Source: GCA-002282575 sp964416645 (GTDB lineage: Bacteria > Pseudomonadota > Gammaproteobacteria > Thiomicrospirales > Thiomicrospiraceae). From it: a stretch of DNA of 42,135 nt. Below are positions 17,441-24,583 of this stretch, one piece after another. The stretch spans positions 1-42,135 of the forward strand of contig CAYQEZ010000011.1 in the NCBI GenBank assembly GCA_964416645.1, read 5' to 3'. The notes under the pieces were generated by a model. The model saw only the letters and a list, made by a program, of their open reading frames with translations, ran no database searches and was not told where the DNA came from. The first letter of the stretch is position 1; each line of letters starts with the position of its first letter. Both the position numbers and the translations under genes were made by a program.

Positions 17441-17650
17441 TGGAGATCATGCGAGTTGTCTCTGATTTGGTGTGTACACGACGTACACCTGGATTGAATG
17501 GCACTTCTTTGCGTGTTCTTAAAGACCTCAAAGGTAAGGTGTTTGTGGCTACCGATCCCGTTGGTGTTGCTGAAGGAGACTGGGTATTTACCACTTCTGG
17601 CAGTGCAGCAAGGCTTGTGATGAATGACAGAAAGACCTTCACAGACTTAT
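17440..17650 (+). CDS. csoS4B: Carboxysome shell vertex protein CsoS4B (3' end lost in the N gap)
   Basis: Seventy residues are visible, from MEIMRVVSDLVCTRRTPG to KTFTDL, with GVAEGDWVFTTSGSAAR as in BMC-P proteins. By comparison with the family only ~11 residues (the TIGGIIDHW end) are missing. Its ATG overlaps the csoS4A stop by one base, and the ribosome site GGAGGAG lies within the csoS4A end. It is interrupted by assembly gap only; there is no sign that it is a broken gene. Confidence 0.92.
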
Positions 17651-17750
17651 NNNNNNNNNNNNNNNNNNNNNNNNNNNNNNNNNNNNNNNNNNNNNNNNNN
17701 NNNNNNNNNNNNNNNNNNNNNNNNNNNNNNNNNNNNNNNNNNNNNNNNNN
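17651..17750. other. Assembly gap of 100 N between csoS4B and csoS1
   Basis: The run is exactly 100 N, the usual placeholder for a gap of unknown length. The missing csoS4B end (~36 bases), a spacer, and the missing first ~54 residues of csoS1 (~162 bases) need more than 200 bases, so the real gap exceeds 100. It probably results from near-identical csoS1 copies collapsing in assembly. Confidence 0.9.
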
Positions 17751-17887
17751 GTGAAACTGGTGCGGTTAACGCAGCGGTTCGCGCTGGTGCTGATGCTTGT
17801 GAACGTGTTGGTGACGGTTTAGTTGCTGCTCACATTATCGCTCGTGTTCACAGCGAAGTTGAAAAAATTCTACCTACTGACGCTTAA
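17751..17887 (+). CDS. csoS1: Carboxysome shell hexamer protein CsoS1 (5' end lost in the gap)
   Basis: The last ~45 residues of a BMC-H protein are visible, from ETGAVNAAVRAGADACERVG to KILPTDA. The end at TDA, without a C-terminal tail, fits the short CsoS1A/CsoS1C form. The DNA is nearly identical to the matching part of the next csoS1 gene, with mostly silent changes. More than one copy may be hidden in the gap. Confidence 0.92.
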
Positions 17888-17904
17888 TTGTTAAGGAGAC
17901 AAGT

Positions 17905-18246
17905 ATGTCTACAATTAACGGTGTTGCGCTAGGCATGATCGAAACGCGTGGTCTTGTACCAGCAATCGAAGCTGCCGATGCAATGACTAAAGCTGCTGAA
18001 GTCCGTTTAATCGGTCGTCAGTTCGTGGGTGGTGGCTATGTTACTGTGTTAGTACGTGGTGAAACTGGTGCGGTTAACGCAGCAGTACGCGCTGGTGCTG
18101 ATGCTTGTGAACGCGTTGGTGACGGCTTAGTTGCTGCTCACATTATCGCTCGTGTTCACAACGAAGTAGAGAAGATTCTTCCTACAGGTGCAACATCAGG
18201 CGCTGCGAGCGGTCTTGACGGTGACGTAACGACGACTCAAAGCTAA
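17905..18246 (+). CDS. csoS1B: Carboxysome shell hexamer protein CsoS1 with C-terminal tail (CsoS1B-like)
   Basis: BMC-H proteins form the hexagonal facets of the shell. The core is residues ~1-97 (MSTINGVALGMIETRGL, KAAEVRLIGRQFVGGGYVTV, DGLVAAHIIARVHNEVE). A 16-18-residue hydrophilic tail (ATSGAASGLDGDVTTTQS) follows, as in CsoS1B of Halothiobacillus, so I place it as the B form. AAGGAG lies 8 bases upstream of the ATG. A strong hairpin follows the stop. Confidence 0.93.
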   Translation: MSTINGVALGMIETRGLVPAIEAADAMTKAAEVRLIGRQFVGGGYVTVLVRGETGAVNAAVRAGADACERVGDGLVAAHIIARVHNEVEKILPTGATSGAASGLDGDVTTTQS

Positions 18247-18257
18247 TGCTTGTGCTT

Positions 18258-18290
18258 GAAGCGATGGTTTCGACCATCGCTTCTGGTTTT
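18258..18290 (+). terminator. Strong stem-loop after csoS1B (partial terminator or mRNA stabiliser)
   Basis: A perfect 11-base stem GAAGCGATGGT / ACCATCGCTTC closes a TTCG tetraloop (18258-18283) and is followed by TGGTTTT. It lies between the highly expressed shell genes and the accessory genes, where it could reduce read-through or protect the upstream mRNA from 3' decay. Confidence 0.65.
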
Positions 18291-18322
18291 AAGAATTCAG
18301 CCACTCTTTTTTGGGATAAGTA

Positions 18323-18604
18323 ATGACTTGTAAGATTAATGAGCCTTGGGCACAAAAATGGGATTTTCGTGAGAGTCCTTGTCAAATGACGCGAAAATTC
18401 CATTTTTCTGCCTATCGTGAAACCACTGGTTTCTTAGATTACCTCAATGAGCTAATCAAAACGTTAGAGGTGCATCCGCACAATATTAATTTCGGTACTA
18501 CCTATGCCACCATCACCATTGAAGGTGAGGGTGATAGTTTAGATGATCGTTTTATTCAAATGGCACGTCAACTCAGTGAGCGTGTCGAAGCTACTGAGGT
18601 TTAA
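18323..18604 (+). CDS. Alpha-carboxysome Rubisco assembly factor (acRAF, pterin dehydratase-like)
   Basis: The 93-residue protein has the pterin-4a-carbinolamine dehydratase fold pattern: helix, FHFSAYRETTGFLDYLNELI, then LEVHPHNINFGTTYATITIEG. True dehydratases carry a [DE]HHP motif; here it reads EVHPHN, so the catalytic His pair is altered, as expected of acRAF, which helps assemble form IA Rubisco. Its position between csoS1 and mcdA is standard. The stop is followed 3 bases later by the next start. Confidence 0.88.
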   Translation: MTCKINEPWAQKWDFRESPCQMTRKFHFSAYRETTGFLDYLNELIKTLEVHPHNINFGTTYATITIEGEGDSLDDRFIQMARQLSERVEATEV

Positions 18605-18607
18605 CCG

Positions 18608-19234
18608 ATGCACGTTGTTGCTTTGGTCAACCGTAAGGGCGGAGTGGGTAAAACCACGCTCGCGGTAAGCCTTGCCTCGGCATTATCGCGTCAGTCGAAA
18701 GTATTGGTGTTGGATGCGGATCCACAGGCTTCGGTTTTACAATGGGCCGATCAATGCAATGGTTTTGGCTTTGATGTTCAATCCTTCGATTTGGCGCAAG
18801 ATAGCATCCCGTCAGAAGGTTTCGATTATGTCATTATCGACTTTCCGCCAGGTTTCAGTGATGAAGAGTTTGATCGTCATCTGGCGCAGTTGACACAGAT
18901 TTTAGTGCCAGTGAATGCATCGCCGTTAGATTTGTGGGCAACGGTTTCTTTTGCTTCTTTGCTTGATGCATCGGCGAAAGAGCAAGGCATGTCGGTGCGT
19001 AGTTTTTTGGTGTTCAATCAAATTGAACGCGACAATCGTTTTGCTTCATCGGCTATCGGTGCAGCGCGCGGTTTAGGAATTCGGGTTGCCAAAACCATTG
19101 TTGGCAAACGTGCGGTGTATCGTAATGCTGCGTTAGAAGGCAAAGCGATTCATCAAATGGGTGGTCGTGCCAAGCAGGCCATTGAAGATGTAGATGAATT
19201 GATTAACGAGGTTTTTGGTCATGTCAACGCTTGA
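18608..19234 (+). CDS. mcdA: McdA-type ParA ATPase for carboxysome positioning
   Basis: This ParA/MinD-family ATPase of 208 residues has a deviant Walker A (NRKGGVGKTTLAVSLA), the DADPQASVLQW segment and FDYVIIDFPPG. McdA binds the nucleoid, and McdB on the carboxysome drives its ATP cycle, which spreads carboxysomes through the cell. It overlaps the following mcdB by 14 bases. ParA proteins of plasmids look alike, but the carboxysome context and partner decide the call. Confidence 0.9.
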   Translation: MHVVALVNRKGGVGKTTLAVSLASALSRQSKVLVLDADPQASVLQWADQCNGFGFDVQSFDLAQDSIPSEGFDYVIIDFPPGFSDEEFDRHLAQLTQILVPVNASPLDLWATVSFASLLDASAKEQGMSVRSFLVFNQIERDNRFASSAIGAARGLGIRVAKTIVGKRAVYRNAALEGKAIHQMGGRAKQAIEDVDELINEVFGHVNA

Positions 19235-19502
19235 AGATAAATTGGCAGCTGGGATAGCACAAGTAAAAAATACCAGTCGTACTCGTAAAACACCTGCCAA
19301 AGCAGCGCCTGCGGGCAGTATTCCTGCCGCGTTGAGTGCAGATAATTTGCCAGCGTCATCTACGACTGCCAAAGCAGCACCTGCTAAAACGGTGGCACCG
19401 ACTGCCGCGCCAACGCCAGCTCCTACGGTGGCAGTAAAGCTAGCGGTCACTGAAGCACCTAAACGTGTTTACCTTACCGATGAGCGCGTTTGGCCCGATT
19501 AA
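19221..19502 (+). CDS. mcdB: McdB-type carboxysome positioning protein
   Basis: The 93-residue protein is of low complexity: a charged N-terminus (MSTLEDKLAAGIAQVK), a long Ala/Pro/Lys/Thr-rich disordered middle, and the short C-terminal motif LTDERVWPD with the invariant Trp. This is the layout of alpha-type McdB, the adaptor between the shell and McdA. The ATG at 19221 is chosen (GAGG upstream); it lies within the mcdA end. Confidence 0.85.
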   Translation: MSTLEDKLAAGIAQVKNTSRTRKTPAKAAPAGSIPAALSADNLPASSTTAKAAPAKTVAPTAAPTPAPTVAVKLAVTEAPKRVYLTDERVWPD

Positions 19503-19569
19503 TTGTATCCTACGTTAATCTAGCGCTTTGAGCTAACTTGACTTATCAGAAATTTTTTTAAGGAAAATT

Positions 19570-20487
19570 ATGCGTCCTACCAACCCAAAAATGCGTTCTG
19601 CATCGGTAAAGCAACCCGCTTATCGCCCTGCTTCGGTGCAATCTTCTTCTAGTCCTATTAATGAAAGTGTATCTACTATGAGTTCTAATGATCCTTTAGC
19701 GCAGTATTACGTTAAAAACCAACCTTACTATATGCCTGTTGCTGATGAAGTTGAGTTATTTGAATCAGCTTATTCTGTACGTATGCCGATGATGCTTAAA
19801 GGGCCAACGGGCTGTGGTAAAACACGTTTCGTTGAGTATATGGCGTGGAAACTGGGTCGTCCGTTAATTACCGTTGCTTGTAACGAAGATATGACGGCTT
19901 CTGATTTGGTTGGTCGTTTCTTATTGGATGCAAACGGTACCCGTTGGCAAGATGGTCCTTTAGCGATTGCTGCACGTCATGGTGCCATTTGCTACTTGGA
20001 CGAGGTTGTTGAAGCACGTCAGGATACCACGGTTATCATTCACCCATTAACCGATTCTCGTCGCGTATTGCCATTAGAGAAAAAAGGCGAGTTGATTGAA
20101 TGTCATCCTGATTTCTTCATCGTCATTTCTTACAACCCTGGTTATCAAAGCCTGATGAAAGACTTGAAACAATCAACTAAGCAACGTTTCGGTGGTCTTG
20201 ATTTTAACTATCCAGATATTGAAGTAGAATCGCAAATTGTTTCACACGAAGGCAAGGTTGATAATGAAACGGCGCGTAAACTCGTTCATATTGGTGAACG
20301 TGCGCGTAACCTCAAAGGTCATGGTTTGGATGAAGGTATTTCGACGCGTATGTTGATTTACGCAGCGTCATTGATTTCTGCAGGTGTTGATCCTGTCAAT
20401 GCTTGTCGTGTAGCCTTGGTTCGTCCGATTACCGATGATGTTGACATGCGTGATGCGCTTGATTCTGCGGTATTGGCTTATTTCTAA
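19570..20487 (+). CDS. cbbQ: CbbQ, AAA+ ATPase of the Rubisco activase complex, with N-terminal tail
   Basis: CbbQ is the MoxR-type AAA+ motor that works with CbbO to remove inhibitory sugar phosphates from Rubisco. Walker A is GPTGCGKT (~78-85), Walker B is CYLDEV (~141-146), and the C-terminal lid has GISTRMLIYAASL. The protein is 305 residues, about 35-40 longer than many CbbQ. The extra N-terminus is rich in Ser, Pro, Arg and Lys and looks disordered. AAGGA lies 6 bases before the ATG at 19570, so the tail is probably translated; MSSNDPL at 19678 is the alternative start. A terminator follows. Confidence 0.94.
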   Translation: MRPTNPKMRSASVKQPAYRPASVQSSSSPINESVSTMSSNDPLAQYYVKNQPYYMPVADEVELFESAYSVRMPMMLKGPTGCGKTRFVEYMAWKLGRPLITVACNEDMTASDLVGRFLLDANGTRWQDGPLAIAARHGAICYLDEVVEARQDTTVIIHPLTDSRRVLPLEKKGELIECHPDFFIVISYNPGYQSLMKDLKQSTKQRFGGLDFNYPDIEVESQIVSHEGKVDNETARKLVHIGERARNLKGHGLDEGISTRMLIYAASLISAGVDPVNACRVALVRPITDDVDMRDALDSAVLAYF

Positions 20488-20497
20488 TACGGCTGTT

Positions 20498-20529
20498 CAT
20501 GGTGTTAGTTGTTAGCAGCTAACTCCATG
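20498..20529. repeat. Inverted repeat after cbbQ
   Basis: CATGG-T-GTTAG pairs with CTAAC-T-CCATG around a 10-base loop, with one mismatch. It lies upstream of the T-tailed terminator at 20554 and may form a second stem. Confidence 0.45.
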
Positions 20530-20553
20530 CACTTTATACCCTTGTCAGTGTTC

Positions 20554-20575
20554 GGTGCTATTTAGCACCTTTTTT
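20554..20575 (+). terminator. Rho-independent terminator between cbbQ and cbbO
   Basis: GGTGCT / AGCACC pair around ATTT (extended A-T pair inside) and six T follow. This is a well-formed terminator in the middle of the operon. Genes from cbbO on are then expressed by read-through or from their own promoter. Confidence 0.75.
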
Positions 20576-20648
20576 ATCCACAACAAGGGTTATTCCCGAT
20601 TTTAGAAAAATGAATGAGTTCATTTTTCAGACGTTCTCGAAGGTTGCT

Positions 20649-23000
20649 ATGGCGATTAATATTGAAGAGTATCAAGAAGTTCTCGATGAATTTCCTGAAG
20701 ACGCAGTAGAGCTACTGAAGACATCTTGGGTTGAAGCAACAAAGACCTTTTCACCAAGTGGGTTAGAAACCTATTTAACGGGTGCTTTGGCTATCAAGAG
20801 TATGGCTCGAAGTTCAGAAATTGTACTGACCTTCTTGCAGAGTGCACCCAGCATTGCTAAGGATGTGGGTGAACATGCTGTTTCAGAAATGGTTGATGCT
20901 GTTCTGGGTTTTGCTTCAAAAACTTCTGCTAATGTGCTGGACTTAATGATCGCTACAGCTCCAGTCGCAGCGAAGCGCTTAGGCGATGCGCACTTGTTCG
21001 AAGGCTATTTGATGGTGTTAACACACCTGTTGAATCAAGCGCCTCGTGGTGTGCGGCCGATGTTGGAAAACCTTGATGAGCTGTTGTCTAACCTTACCTT
21101 GGGTGGCTTGCGTCGTTGGATTACGTGGGGTGCGCACGCTTACCGTTTAGATTACGAAGAACAACAAAAGTATTTTGCGCTTAAGTCTGACATTTCTAAG
21201 AAAATGTTACAGCAAGAGCGCAAAGGTGTACTCTTTACGCAGGTGCAGCGTCGTTTAAATATTTATTTGCGCGCTTTGTGGGGTCGTGATTTCTTTATGC
21301 GCCCAACTTCGGGTGACTATGAGAACCGTGAAGGAACCCGCCCCTATATCGAAGACTTCATGATTCACATTCCCGATGCGCATGATGACTATCGTGGCTT
21401 CGATGGCACTGATGAAGTGATTGCATCAGGGTTGGATATTTATCGTGCATCGGTTGCTCACGCGGCTGCGCATTTGGTTTATTCGAATGGTCACGTTAAT
21501 CCAGAGAATCTTAGCTTATTGAGCATGACCATTTCTGGCATCATTGAGGATGCGAAAGTGGAACGCTTAGCGATTGAGGAATTCCCCAATCTTAAAGCGC
21601 TATGGTTAAAGTTTCATGCTGATTTGCGTGATGCACCAGAAGTTACCGAGAATGTATTGATGCGTTTATCGCGTGCATTATTGGATGATGATTATCAAGA
21701 TGATCATCCATTTGTGCAGTTGGGGCGCCAGATGTTCTTTGATCATCCGGATATGAGCAGTGCTAATTTTGCGCGCGAAGTGGGTGTGCCTTTAACGAAA
21801 GAATTAGACCGCTTTGACATGACGGAATTTAGTCCGAAGATGTTAACGCGCCAGCCCGTTTATCGTGATGATAATCGCTTCATGTGGTGGAGTGATGCTT
21901 ATGACGAAGAAGCGGCGTTGAATGCCAGCTGGGAAAGCCAGCAACAAGTGCGTAAAAAAGTGTCGTTAATGGAGTTCATTAACGAGGTTGAGGTTGAAAC
22001 GGCAGGTGATGATGCTCAGGAAGTCTGGGTGTTGCCAACGGAACTTTATCCTTATGAGGATATGGGCGTTTCTTATAACGAGTCTGAAGGTAAAGAACAG
22101 CCTCTTGATCCGGTACATTACCACGAGTGGGATTACCAAATTCAACTCGAGCGTCCGATGTGGGCAACGGTACTAGAACGTCGCGCTAAGATGGGCGATT
22201 TGGAAATCATTCAGGCGTTACGCGATCAGCACAAACCGATCATTTCGCGTCTTAAGTTTTTGATTGAGTCGATGGTGCCGCAAGGGTTAGTGCGCGTTCG
22301 TCGTCAAGAAACGGGTGATGATTTAGACCTCAATGCTGCCGTTCAATCTATGGTTGATATGCGCATGGGCATGCCACCGAACGAGAAAGTGATGATGCGC
22401 TATATTCGCAAAGTGCGCGATCTTAGTGTGTTAGTATTACTCGATTTATCGGCTTCGACCAATGACCAAGTACGTAATCAAGATTATACCGTGTTGGATT
22501 TAGCACGTTCAGCAACGGTGATGCTGTCAGAAGCGCTCGATAAAATTGGTGACCCCTTTGCGGTTCATGGTTTCTGTTCGAATGGTCGTCATGATGTGCA
22601 TTACTATCGTTTCAAAGATTTTGGTGAGAAATTTACCGATGAATCTCGTGCAAGATTGGCGAGCATGAAAGGGGACTACTCAACGCGTATGGGCGCGGCC
22701 TTGCGTCATGCGGGTGCGCACATGAAGCAACAATCTCAATCGAAAAAATTGGTGCTGTTAATTACTGATGGTGAGCCGGCTGATAATGATGTTCGCGATC
22801 CACAATATTTGCGTTTTGATGCCAAACGTGCGGTGGAAGAGTTGAACCGTGATGGTGTCATCACTTATTGCTTGAGCTTAGATCCTCATGCTGATCATTA
22901 TGTATCGCGTATTTTTGGTGCGAAAAACTTTACCGTGATTGATAAAGTTGAACGCTTGCCCGAAAAATTACCGATGCTTTATATGTCATTGACCAGCTAG
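20649..23000 (+). CDS. cbbO: CbbO, VWA-domain adaptor of the Rubisco activase complex
   Basis: CbbO links the CbbQ hexamer to Rubisco. The ~783-residue protein has a long helical N-terminal region (~1-570) and a C-terminal von Willebrand A domain (~590-780) with the metal-site motif VLLDLSASTND (DxSxS) and later LLITDGEPADND. The ATG at 20649 has AAGG 5-6 bases upstream and gives MAINIEEYQEVL; an ATG at 20610 in frame has no ribosome site. The protease gene follows after 14 bases. Confidence 0.93.
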   Translation: MAINIEEYQEVLDEFPEDAVELLKTSWVEATKTFSPSGLETYLTGALAIKSMARSSEIVLTFLQSAPSIAKDVGEHAVSEMVDAVLGFASKTSANVLDLMIATAPVAAKRLGDAHLFEGYLMVLTHLLNQAPRGVRPMLENLDELLSNLTLGGLRRWITWGAHAYRLDYEEQQKYFALKSDISKKMLQQERKGVLFTQVQRRLNIYLRALWGRDFFMRPTSGDYENREGTRPYIEDFMIHIPDAHDDYRGFDGTDEVIASGLDIYRASVAHAAAHLVYSNGHVNPENLSLLSMTISGIIEDAKVERLAIEEFPNLKALWLKFHADLRDAPEVTENVLMRLSRALLDDDYQDDHPFVQLGRQMFFDHPDMSSANFAREVGVPLTKELDRFDMTEFSPKMLTRQPVYRDDNRFMWWSDAYDEEAALNASWESQQQVRKKVSLMEFINEVEVETAGDDAQEVWVLPTELYPYEDMGVSYNESEGKEQPLDPVHYHEWDYQIQLERPMWATVLERRAKMGDLEIIQALRDQHKPIISRLKFLIESMVPQGLVRVRRQETGDDLDLNAAVQSMVDMRMGMPPNEKVMMRYIRKVRDLSVLVLLDLSASTNDQVRNQDYTVLDLARSATVMLSEALDKIGDPFAVHGFCSNGRHDVHYYRFKDFGEKFTDESRARLASMKGDYSTRMGAALRHAGAHMKQQSQSKKLVLLITDGEPADNDVRDPQYLRFDAKRAVEELNRDGVITYCLSLDPHADHYVSRIFGAKNFTVIDKVERLPEKLPMLYMSLTS

Positions 23001-23014
23001 TCTAGGAATAACCG

Positions 23015-23809
23015 ATGCGATTGAATACGCTCTCCAAAAAACTGCTGTTTAACACCATGCGTATTGATACCACTTTGGTGGATGGTTCGGAAGGTGCGGG
23101 TACGGGTTTTTTCTTTAATTGTTTTTTAAGTGAACGCCCTTATCCTTTTTTGGTAACCAACCGTCATGTGGTGGAAAATGCGGCTGTTGGCTTGCTTAGC
23201 TTTACAGCGGCTCACGACGGTTTGCCAGCGATTGGCGACAAAATTGAGCTAGAGATTGCTGATTTTGCTAATCAATGGTTTTATCATCCTGATCCAACGG
23301 TTGATTTAGCTATTTTGCCTGTGGCGTTGATTGAGCAAGCAGTGGCACGACAGGGTAAGCAGGTTTATTTTCACGCCATTGATATCAATTTGATTCCAAC
23401 TCAGGAAGAGTTGGCTGATTTTGATGCATTGGAGCCAGTTGTGTTTTTTGGTTATCCCAATGGTGTGTGGGATCATGTGAACCTGATGCCGATTATTCGA
23501 CGTGGTACGACGGCGACTTCGTTGCAGTTTGATTTCGAAGGTAGAGCAGAGTTTTTAATTGATGCTTCTGTTTATCCTGGTTCGAGTGGTAGTCCGGTAT
23601 TTTTGTACAATCCAGATTTTGCGCACGATCCAGAGCAGAATAAGTTTAATTTTATTGGTGTCATTTCATCCGTTTTCTACCGAGAGGAAGAGGGGGTGAG
23701 TTGTCCACCAACGGGATGTGCCGAAATGATTGATTTGGGGCTAGTGGTGAAAGCACAAATGGTTAGAGATACTATTTGGCATTTTGCTCAAGCTCGATTA
23801 GGAAAATAA
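23015..23809 (+). CDS. Cytoplasmic trypsin-like serine protease in the carboxysome operon
   Basis: The 264-residue protein has a trypsin-type triad: His51 in TNRHVVE, Asp97 in PTVDLAILP, and Ser191 in PGSSGSPVF. GAGTGFFF (~28-35) is the usual first-strand motif. There is no signal peptide and no PDZ domain, so it is a stand-alone cytoplasmic enzyme. AGGAA precedes the start, the gene is 14 bases after cbbO, and 23 bases separate it from the carbonic-anhydrase-like gene, so the three are one transcript. I know of no standard carboxysome role for such a protease. Candidate targets are CsoS2, the CbbQ tail or the fusion protein next door; all are guesses. Confidence 0.85.
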   Translation: MRLNTLSKKLLFNTMRIDTTLVDGSEGAGTGFFFNCFLSERPYPFLVTNRHVVENAAVGLLSFTAAHDGLPAIGDKIELEIADFANQWFYHPDPTVDLAILPVALIEQAVARQGKQVYFHAIDINLIPTQEELADFDALEPVVFFGYPNGVWDHVNLMPIIRRGTTATSLQFDFEGRAEFLIDASVYPGSSGSPVFLYNPDFAHDPEQNKFNFIGVISSVFYREEEGVSCPPTGCAEMIDLGLVVKAQMVRDTIWHFAQARLGK

Positions 23810-23832
23810 TAGGTTTTAGGAGATAGCAAGTC

Positions 23833-24525
23833 ATGGCTCAGACAGTTCGTGAAGGTGATTTAGTTACCCTTCAGTTTCATGCGCACGATTTATCGGGTCG
23901 TATGGTAACTGATTGTTTTGTTGAAACCTTTGTTGTTGGTCAGGGGCAGGTGATGCCTGCATTGGAAGCTGCTTGCATTGGCGTGGCTAAAGGTGAAAAG
24001 TCTAATTATCGTGCACGCCCACGCGACCTACGCTTTTCGCACCCCAGTTTGCGCGGTGTTATGTCAAATCAGCCAGTCACTCTACACGTCGAAGTATTGG
24101 ATGTGCAAGCGAATGCCATGGGGCAGTCAACGACCTGTGCTTTCATTACTGAAGCGGAAGTAGCGGCTTTATTTGAACGTTGGAACGAGTCTTTGAAAAC
24201 CAAAGATCCGCGTAAAGTCACCGAGAACTACAGCAAATCGGCTGTTTTATTGCCAACAGTTTCAGATACGGTTCGTACGGATCATGCTGCGATTGAAGAT
24301 TATTTCACTCACTTTTTGGCTAAATCACCCGTTGGCAAGATTGATGATCGTAGTATCAAAATTGGCTGTAACAGCGTACAAGATATGGGTATTTATACCT
24401 TCCAATTTGATGATGGTCGTACTGTGCAAGCACGTTACAGTTTCATTTATGAGCTGGAAGATGGTAAGTGGGTTATCTCGCATCACCACTCCTCGATGAT
24501 GCCTGAACAATTTGTCGGTCATTAA
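23833..24525 (+). CDS. FKBP-like domain fused to an iota-class carbonic anhydrase-like domain
   Basis: Residues ~5-92 form a short FKBP/SlyD-type fold (VREGDLVTLQFHAHDLSGRM, VGQGQVMPALEAACIGVAKG) without an insert-in-flap domain. After a short linker, residues ~107-230 form an NTF2-like domain: LFERWNESLKTKDP, LLPTVSD (139-145), DYFTHFLAKSPVGKI, MGIYTFQF, ARYSFIYE and the end HHHSSMMPE (His217-219, Ser220-221). This set matches the COG4337/LCIP63 iota-carbonic-anhydrase family and not a generic SnoaL or CaMKII-association domain. It ends the carboxysome operon that lacks csoSCA, so it may supply CO2 from bicarbonate to Rubisco. No signal peptide is seen, so it is cytoplasmic or encapsulated. 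AGGAG precedes the ATG; a terminator follows. Activity is inferred from motifs. Confidence 0.82.
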   Translation: MAQTVREGDLVTLQFHAHDLSGRMVTDCFVETFVVGQGQVMPALEAACIGVAKGEKSNYRARPRDLRFSHPSLRGVMSNQPVTLHVEVLDVQANAMGQSTTCAFITEAEVAALFERWNESLKTKDPRKVTENYSKSAVLLPTVSDTVRTDHAAIEDYFTHFLAKSPVGKIDDRSIKIGCNSVQDMGIYTFQFDDGRTVQARYSFIYELEDGKWVISHHHSSMMPEQFVGH

Positions 24526-24537
24526 TGGCTGAAACAC

Positions 24538-24567
24538 AAAAACCGTTTCGAGAGAAACGGTTTTTTT
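24538..24567 (+). terminator. Terminator of the carboxysome operon
   Basis: AACCGTTTC / GAAACGGTT pair around GAGA with A upstream and seven T downstream, 13 bases after the stop of the FKBP/carbonic-anhydrase gene. Confidence 0.92.
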
Positions 24568-24583
24568 ATAGGGCGAATTTAGT

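Noticed and set aside
17624..17760. Frames reading through the N run
   Set aside because: They join csoS4B to csoS1 artificially; the two genes are separate and the gap is real.
24148..24525. Reading the second domain of the FKBP fusion as a generic SnoaL or CaMKII-association domain
   Set aside because: The HHHSS end together with LLPTVSD and GIYTF fits the iota-CA family better; the fold is shared, so the motifs decide.
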